Below are positions 59,153 through 64,000 of a DNA stretch of 64,000 nt, piece by piece. The stretch lies in the NCBI GenBank assembly GCA_038145175.1, contig JAYQPE010000006.1:1-64000 (forward strand). The letters are read 5' to 3'. The notes beneath the pieces were generated by a model. It did no database searches, had not been told where the DNA came from, and saw only the letters and a list, made by a program, of their open reading frames with translations. The stretch is from ATZT02 sp038145175 (GTDB taxonomy: Bacteria; Actinomycetota; Actinomycetes; S36-B12; UBA5976). The position numbers and the translations under genes are program-made. Numbering within the stretch: the stretch's first letter is position 1; each line of letters starts with the position of its first letter.

Positions 59153-60532
59153 ATGCCAATAGATAAAGTAGAAGCAGTCGTTAATCTGTGTAAACGACGT
59201 GGCTTTGTTTATCCCTCAAGTGAAATCTATGGAGGCACAAGATCTGCTTGGGACTATGGACCCTTGGGAGTTGCTTTAAAGGAAAACGTTAGAACTCAAT
59301 GGTGGAATGCCATGGTTAAATCTAGGGAAGATGTAGTTGGACTTGATTCATCAATAATTCTTGCTCCTCAAGTTTGGCAAGCATCAGGACACGTAGATGC
59401 ATTTGTTGATCCATTAACTGAATGTAAAAAATGCCATAAAAGATATAGAGCAGATCAATTAATTGAAAACTATGAAAACAAACATAAAAAAACTCCCGCA
59501 AACGGTTTAGCAGATATAGCTTGTGCCAACTGTGGCACAAAAGGTGAATTCACTGCAGAAAGAATGTTTAACGGAATGCTCACAACTTCAATAGGAATCG
59601 CAGAAGATGATGGAGCCCTGCACTATCTAAGACCAGAAACTGCCCAAGGCATTTTTGTCAATTTCAATAATGTTTTAACAACATCAAGAAAAAAACCACC
59701 TTTTGGTATAGCCCAAATTGGTAAATCTTTTAGAAATGAAATCACACCTGGAAATTTTATTTTTAGAACCAGAGAATTTGAGCAAATGGAATTAGAGTTT
59801 TTTGTTAAACCAGGAGAAGATGAAAAGTGGCATGAATATTGGTTAGAGCAAAGATGGAATTGGTATGTGGGACTTGGTATAAAAGAAAATAATTTAAGAA
59901 AGTTTGAACATCCAAAAGAAAAATTATCTCACTATGCAAAAAGAACTGTAGATATAGAATACAAATTTGATTTTTCAGGTTCTGAATGGGCAGAATTAGA
60001 AGGAATAGCAAACAGAACTGATTATGATTTAAAAACTCACAGTCAAGCAAGCGGAAAAGATTTAGTTTTTTTTGATCAAGAATCAAATGAAAAATACATT
60101 CCCTACGTTATAGAACCTTCCGCTGGTTTAACCAGAGCCGTCTTAGCATTTTTATTAGATGCCTATGATGAAGACGAAGCACCAAATTCAAAAGGCGGCA
60201 TTGATAAAAGAACAGTTCTTAGATTTGATCCAAGATTAGCTCCAATAAAAGTGGTCGTATTACCACTTTCTCGAGATGAAAAACTAAGTCCATTAGCAAA
60301 AAAAATTGCCCAAGATTTAAGAAAAAACTACATGGTGGAATTTGACGATTCAGGAGCAATCGGTAGAAGATATAGAAGAGCAGATGAAATTGGTACTCCA
60401 TTTGCAGTCACGGTTGATTTTGATTCATTAGATGATAATTGTGTAACAATTAGAGAACGAGATTCGATGAAACAAGAACGAGTCAGCATAAAAGAATTAC
60501 CAGATTGGTTAGCACAAAGACTTTCCGTTTAA
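59153..60532 (+). CDS. glyS: Glycine--tRNA ligase (homodimeric type)
   Basis: 459 residues. N-terminus 'VEAVVNLCKRRGFVYPSSEIYGG' (part) and zinc cysteines 'CKKCHKRY' and 'CANCGTKG'; class II motifs 2 ('SFRNEITPGNFIFRTREFEQMELEFF' in part) and 3 ('PYVIEPSAGLTRAVLAFLL' in part). C-terminal anticodon-binding domain with 'APIKVVVLPLSRDEKL'. ATG at 59153 with GAGGG. This is the alpha2 enzyme, not the alpha2beta2 type. Confidence 0.96.
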   Translation: MPIDKVEAVVNLCKRRGFVYPSSEIYGGTRSAWDYGPLGVALKENVRTQWWNAMVKSREDVVGLDSSIILAPQVWQASGHVDAFVDPLTECKKCHKRYRADQLIENYENKHKKTPANGLADIACANCGTKGEFTAERMFNGMLTTSIGIAEDDGALHYLRPETAQGIFVNFNNVLTTSRKKPPFGIAQIGKSFRNEITPGNFIFRTREFEQMELEFFVKPGEDEKWHEYWLEQRWNWYVGLGIKENNLRKFEHPKEKLSHYAKRTVDIEYKFDFSGSEWAELEGIANRTDYDLKTHSQASGKDLVFFDQESNEKYIPYVIEPSAGLTRAVLAFLLDAYDEDEAPNSKGGIDKRTVLRFDPRLAPIKVVVLPLSRDEKLSPLAKKIAQDLRKNYMVEFDDSGAIGRRYRRADEIGTPFAVTVDFDSLDDNCVTIRERDSMKQERVSIKELPDWLAQRLSV

Positions 60533-60545
60533 AATTAGTTAATAG

Positions 60546-61706
60546 ATGAAATTAGTTACTTCAAGATTTGTTGTTGATCCTCCAGTTGTCCTGGCCCCAA
60601 TGGCAGGAATTACAAATCAAGCATTTAGAAGACTGTGCAGAGAATATGGTGCTGGCTTATATGTAAGTGAAATGGTTACAAGTAGAGCTTTAATTGAAAG
60701 ATCACCGGAAACAATTCGAATGGTTACACCTGATAAAGATGAAAATATTAAAAGTGTTCAACTCTATGGTGTTGATCCGGAAGTCATGTCGAAAGCTGTT
60801 GAGTTATTAATTAGAGAAAATAGGGCTGATCATATTGATTTGAATATGGGTTGCCCTGTTCCAAAGGTAACTAAAAAAGGTGGTGGAGCAGCTCTTCCTT
60901 GGAAAAAAGATTTATTTAGAGAAATATTAAAAAGTGCGGTTGATACTTCAAATAAGGTAACAAAAGAATTAAATCTAAAATCTGTCCCAATTACGGTAAA
61001 AATGCGTATGGGCATAGATGATGAGCATTTGACTTATATTGACGCTGCAAAAACTGCAGTAGATGTTGGAATTACCTGGATTGCATTACATGCAAGAACT
61101 GCAGAACAAATGTACTCAGGAAATGCATCCTGGTTAGATATTAAAAAATTAGTAAATGAATTAAAAGGAAGTAAAGTTCCTATTCTTGGAAATGGTGACA
61201 TCTGGTCTGCTCAAGATGCATTAAGAATGATTGCAGAAACAGGGTGCGATGGAGTTGTGGTTGGTCGTGGTTGTCTTGGAAGACCTTGGTTATTTGGACA
61301 ATTAAGTGCAGCTTTTCAAGGAAAAGAAATACCTCAAGATCCAGATTTAGAGCAAATTTCATTAATCATTAAAAGACATGCAACATTACTTTGTGAACTT
61401 TATGGTGAATACAAAGGTATTAGGGATATTCGAAAACATATGGCTTGGTATTTAAAAGGATTCTCAGTTGGAAATCAACTTAGAACTTCACTTGCCATGG
61501 TTGAAAGTTTAGAACAACTAGATTTTTTACTTGAAAAATTAGACAAAAATCAATCTTTTCCAGAAATGGTACAAGATAAACCAAGAGGACGAGTCGGTTC
61601 AAGAAAAAAAGTATCACTTCCTCATAATTGGCTAACTTCTAGAGAAGTAAATAAAGAACAAGAAAAAGATCTTAGATTTGCTGAACTTTCAGTCAGTGGT
61701 GGATAG
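60546..61706 (+). CDS. dusB: tRNA-dihydrouridine synthase DusB
   Basis: 386 residues. FMN-binding TIM barrel with 'PPVVLAPMAGITNQAFRRL', catalytic Cys in 'DLNMGCPVPKVTKKGGGAAL', 'HARTAEQMYSG', and 'GCDGVVVGRGCLGRPWLFGQL' (in part). The C-terminal helical domain has 'IRDIRKHMAWYLKG'. Reduces specific uridines in the tRNA D-loop. 13 bases after glyS. Confidence 0.95.
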   Translation: MKLVTSRFVVDPPVVLAPMAGITNQAFRRLCREYGAGLYVSEMVTSRALIERSPETIRMVTPDKDENIKSVQLYGVDPEVMSKAVELLIRENRADHIDLNMGCPVPKVTKKGGGAALPWKKDLFREILKSAVDTSNKVTKELNLKSVPITVKMRMGIDDEHLTYIDAAKTAVDVGITWIALHARTAEQMYSGNASWLDIKKLVNELKGSKVPILGNGDIWSAQDALRMIAETGCDGVVVGRGCLGRPWLFGQLSAAFQGKEIPQDPDLEQISLIIKRHATLLCELYGEYKGIRDIRKHMAWYLKGFSVGNQLRTSLAMVESLEQLDFLLEKLDKNQSFPEMVQDKPRGRVGSRKKVSLPHNWLTSREVNKEQEKDLRFAELSVSGG

Positions 61707-62336
61707 TTGTTTTTATTAAAATTTACTTTTAAGTTAGTTAAAATTCTTATTTATCTTGCTATTTTTATTAGCCTACTTTTTTTGTTTTATCATTCATACG
61801 GAGTTTATTCATCAAGTAAAGTACATTCTGTTGAAAAAACTGATGCAATAATTGTGCTTGGAGCCGCTCAATTTAACGGTCAACCATCACCAGTTTTTCA
61901 ATCAAGATTAGATCATGCAGTTGAACTTTTTAACGAAAAAATTTCAAACACAATTATTACTGTAGGTGGAAAGCAAAAAGGTGATAAATTCACAGAAGCT
62001 GAAGCTGGGAAAAAATACTTGTCTCAATTTATTGCAAAAGAAAATATTCTTTCCATCAAAGATGGCAAAGATACTTTAGAAAGTTTTGAATTAATCAGGG
62101 AAAAATATCCTGATTTAAATAAAGTAACTTTAGTCTCAGATCCCGCACATTTATGGAGAAGTAAACTAATGGCTGAAGATCTAAATTTCGAAGTTTTTCT
62201 CTCAAGTACTACTCAAGGGCCTGGGAGTAAATTGACTACTGAATATTTTATTCGAGAATTTGTTGCCTCAATGAGGTATAACTTCATGCACAATTTTCCA
62301 AGTCAGTGGGATTTACTAAAGTCAATATTGGTATGA
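61707..62336 (+). CDS. YdcF/ElyC-like DUF218 membrane-anchored protein
   Basis: 209 residues, TTG start right after the dusB TAG. One N-terminal helix (about 9-28), then a Rossmann-like DUF218 domain with 'DAIIVLGAAQFNGQPSPVFQSRLDHAVELF' (part), 'TITVGGK' and 'LVSDPAHLWRSKLMAE' near the end. ElyC and SanA of this family influence envelope integrity; the reaction is unknown. Overlaps dgt by four bases (ATGA). Confidence 0.85.
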   Translation: MFLLKFTFKLVKILIYLAIFISLLFLFYHSYGVYSSSKVHSVEKTDAIIVLGAAQFNGQPSPVFQSRLDHAVELFNEKISNTIITVGGKQKGDKFTEAEAGKKYLSQFIAKENILSIKDGKDTLESFELIREKYPDLNKVTLVSDPAHLWRSKLMAEDLNFEVFLSSTTQGPGSKLTTEYFIREFVASMRYNFMHNFPSQWDLLKSILV

Positions 62337-63571
62337 AATTTGATGATGACCAATTATCACCTGGCTATGAACCATTTGATGAAGAACGATTTGTGAATGA
62401 GCCACCGAAGCGACATGGTAGAAGAGCATTTGCCAGAGATAAAGCAAGGGTTTTACATTCATCTGGATTAAGAAGACTTGCTGCTAAAACACAAGTGATG
62501 ACTGCAGGAGCAGATGATTTTCCAAGAACAAGACTTACACATACTTTAGAAGTTGCCCAAATTGGAAGAGAACTTGGAGAGACTTTAGGTTGCGATCCTG
62601 ATTTAGTTGAAACAGCATGTTTGGCACATGATTTAGGCCATCCACCATTTGGCCATAACGGGGAAGAAGCTCTACATAAATTAAGTAAAGATTTTGGTGG
62701 ATTTGAGGGAAACGCTCAAACTTTTAGGATATTAACTCGTTTAGAGTCAAAAACTTTTAAAAATGAAAAATCAATTGGATTAAATTTGACAAGGGCAACA
62801 CTTGATGCCACAACGAAATATCCATGGGGTTTTGATGAAGAAACACAAAAATTTGGTTTTTACGATCAAGATAAAGAAATTTTTCAATGGGTAAGAAAAA
62901 ATATAAAAACACAAGATAAATCCTTCGAAACACAAGTCATGGATATTGCAGATGATATTGCTTATAGCGTGCATGACATAGAGGATGCAATTTATGCAAA
63001 TCATTTAAATATGGAAATACATACAAATACTAAAGACAGACAAGCGATAGTTGAATTGGCAAAAAGTGATTATGCAAAAGAATTAAATTTAGAAATATTG
63101 GAAGAGACTTTTGATGAATTAGTTGCTCAAGAGTGGTGGTTAAAAAAATTTACACCCGCTCAAATTGATTTGGCAAAATTAAAAAATATGACTAGTCACT
63201 TAATTGGTAAATTTACTGAAGAAATTGAATTCGCAACAAAAAGTGTATATAAAGATCAGATTCTAACTCGATATAACGCAAATTTAATTGTGCCAGAAAA
63301 AACTAGAGCTACGATTGCGATTTTGAAATCCATTGTTAATCTCTACGTAATGCAACGCAAAGGGGCTAAAGAAAAATATGCAAAAGAGCAAGAAGTTATC
63401 TTTAGAATTTATGAGGGTTTACTTAACAATCCAGAAAGACTTTTACCTCAATTTAGAGACAATTTAAAAACTGCACAAAATTCAAGTGAGCAAAACCGTG
63501 TCTTTATTGACCAAATTGCAAGCCTCACAGATGCTTCAGCCATCCGACTATTTAATGAATTTGTAGGCTAA
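62333..63571 (+). CDS. dgt: Deoxyguanosinetriphosphate triphosphohydrolase-like protein
   Basis: 412 residues from ATG 62333; an earlier in-frame start at 62306 lies inside the previous gene and is rejected. HD domain: His in 'FPRTRLTHTLEVAQIGREL', HD pair in 'ACLAHDLGHPPFGHNGEEAL', and the distal Asp in 'VMDIADDIAYSVHDIEDA'. Cleaves dNTPs to nucleosides and triphosphate. Always next to dnaG in actinobacteria, where the pair may affect replication; that link is unproved. Confidence 0.93.
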   Translation: MKFDDDQLSPGYEPFDEERFVNEPPKRHGRRAFARDKARVLHSSGLRRLAAKTQVMTAGADDFPRTRLTHTLEVAQIGRELGETLGCDPDLVETACLAHDLGHPPFGHNGEEALHKLSKDFGGFEGNAQTFRILTRLESKTFKNEKSIGLNLTRATLDATTKYPWGFDEETQKFGFYDQDKEIFQWVRKNIKTQDKSFETQVMDIADDIAYSVHDIEDAIYANHLNMEIHTNTKDRQAIVELAKSDYAKELNLEILEETFDELVAQEWWLKKFTPAQIDLAKLKNMTSHLIGKFTEEIEFATKSVYKDQILTRYNANLIVPEKTRATIAILKSIVNLYVMQRKGAKEKYAKEQEVIFRIYEGLLNNPERLLPQFRDNLKTAQNSSEQNRVFIDQIASLTDASAIRLFNEFVG

Positions 63572-63576
63572 GACAT

Positions 63577-64000
63577 ATGTCTGGACGAATTAGAAACGAT
63601 GATATTGCTTTAGTTCGAGATAAGTCTCGAATAGATGAAGTAGTTAGAGAACATGTTGCATTAAAAAGTGCAGGAAGTTCTCTTAAAGGATTATGTCCTT
63701 TTCATGATGAAAAAACACCTTCTTTTCACGTGACGCCTTCTAAAGGATTTTGGTATTGCTTTGGTTGCGGAGAAGGAGGAGATGTCTTTAGTTTTATTCA
63801 AAAAGTTGAACATTCAACTTTTAGCGAATCAGTGGAAAAGTTGGCAAATAAATATAATATTGCACTTCGATATGAAGAAAATTTCACTAATCCTAATACA
63901 GGACAAAGAAGTAAAATCCTTGAAGCAAATAAATTAGCATCTGAGTTTTATCAAAAAAATCTTGAATCTTCAGAAGCTGAAATTGGTAGAAAATTTCTAA
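63577..64000 (+). CDS. dnaG: DNA primase DnaG (5' part, cut by window end)
   Basis: Only the first 141 codons are present, running off the window. N-terminal CHC2 zinc-binding domain: 'GLCPFHDEKTPSFHVTP' and 'WYCFGCGEGGDVFSFI' (Cys-x2-His...Cys-x2-Cys), followed by the start of the linker before the TOPRIM core. Synthesises RNA primers at the replication fork. ATG at 63577, five bases after dgt. No other starts fit. Confidence 0.96.
   Translation, partial: MSGRIRNDDIALVRDKSRIDEVVREHVALKSAGSSLKGLCPFHDEKTPSFHVTPSKGFWYCFGCGEGGDVFSFIQKVEHSTFSESVEKLANKYNIALRYEENFTNPNTGQRSKILEANKLASEFYQKNLESSEAEIGRKFL

Noticed and set aside
62306..62332. Earlier start of dgt at 62306
   Set aside because: It lies inside the YdcF-like gene; ATGA overlap at 62333 gives the family-like N-terminus.

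Overview
The window looks like chromosome of a streamlined, low-G+C (about one third G+C by eye), free-living aquatic-type actinobacterium, possibly related to Nanopelagicales/acI; the lineage is my inference. Three things point to Actinobacteria. Gene order matches the class-wide blocks (ssbB-ettA-glbO-DUF5130-pepN-DsbA-like-rpiB-tig-clpP1-clpP2-clpX; mreBCD-mrdA-rodA-rne-rplU-rpmA-obg-proBA-nadD-rsfS; comEA-comEC-holA-rpsT-lepA-hemW-hrcA-dnaJ-rsmE-phoH-ybeY-corC-era-recO-uppS; glyS-dusB-dgt-dnaG). It has a mycothiol-type DsbA-like protein next to pepN. It has the actinobacterial DUF4233 and DUF5130 proteins. I see no mobile element, prophage, CRISPR array, rRNA or sign of recent transfer.

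Layout. 1-2.3 kb: a flavin-reductase-like protein, MarC and oligoribonuclease on the minus strand, interleaved with tRNA-Lys, tRNA-His and tRNA-Arg. 2.4-12.6 kb: ssb, ettA, an unnamed gene, globin plus an SDR/SRPBCC fusion, MscS, a small membrane protein with DUF5130, pepN, the DsbA-like protein and rpiB. 12.6-16.9 kb: tRNA-Gly, tRNA-Pro, then the proteostasis block tig-clpP1-clpP2-clpX. 16.9-21.6 kb: valS divergent from folC-DUF4233-ndk. 21.6-27.5 kb: the elongation operon mreBCD-mrdA-rodA. 27.5-36 kb: a structured rne leader, rne, rplU-rpmA, a terminator, obg-proB-proA, a 43-residue membrane peptide, nadD, rsfS and a phosphatase. 36-37.4 kb: tRNA-Ala, then a TPP riboswitch over a PnuT-like transporter and a P-loop kinase. 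37.4-44.2 kb: leuS, comEA-comEC (DNA uptake), holA, rpsT. 44.4-54.5 kb: lepA, hemW, then a CIRCE-controlled hrcA-dnaJ-rsmE-HIT-phoH-ybeY-corC-era run. 54.5-58.7 kb: an AI-2E transporter, recO-uppS, and a ZIP-Zur pair with a Zur/Fur box. 58.8-64 kb: a monooxygenase-fold protein, glyS, dusB, a YdcF-like protein, dgt and the 5' part of dnaG.

The strongest unusual signals are architectural. All six convergent protein-gene pairs end within 1 nt of each other or overlap, four of them on one shared palindromic TTAA that supplies a TAA stop to both strands. Trigger factor has no ATG/GTG/TTG start and seems to begin at ATT behind a good Shine-Dalgarno. Several divergent genes (mscS, 8128, valS, folC, 58778) carry a -10-like hexamer exactly 7 nt before the ATG, which predicts leaderless mRNAs. 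Regulatory elements read directly from the DNA are a TPP riboswitch, a CIRCE operator, a Zur/Fur box, ClgR-like boxes before clpP1 and clpX, a long structured rne leader, and nested inverted repeats before comEA. No single novel multi-gene system stands out. The best functional unknowns are the P-loop kinase under the TPP riboswitch and the rne leader RNA.
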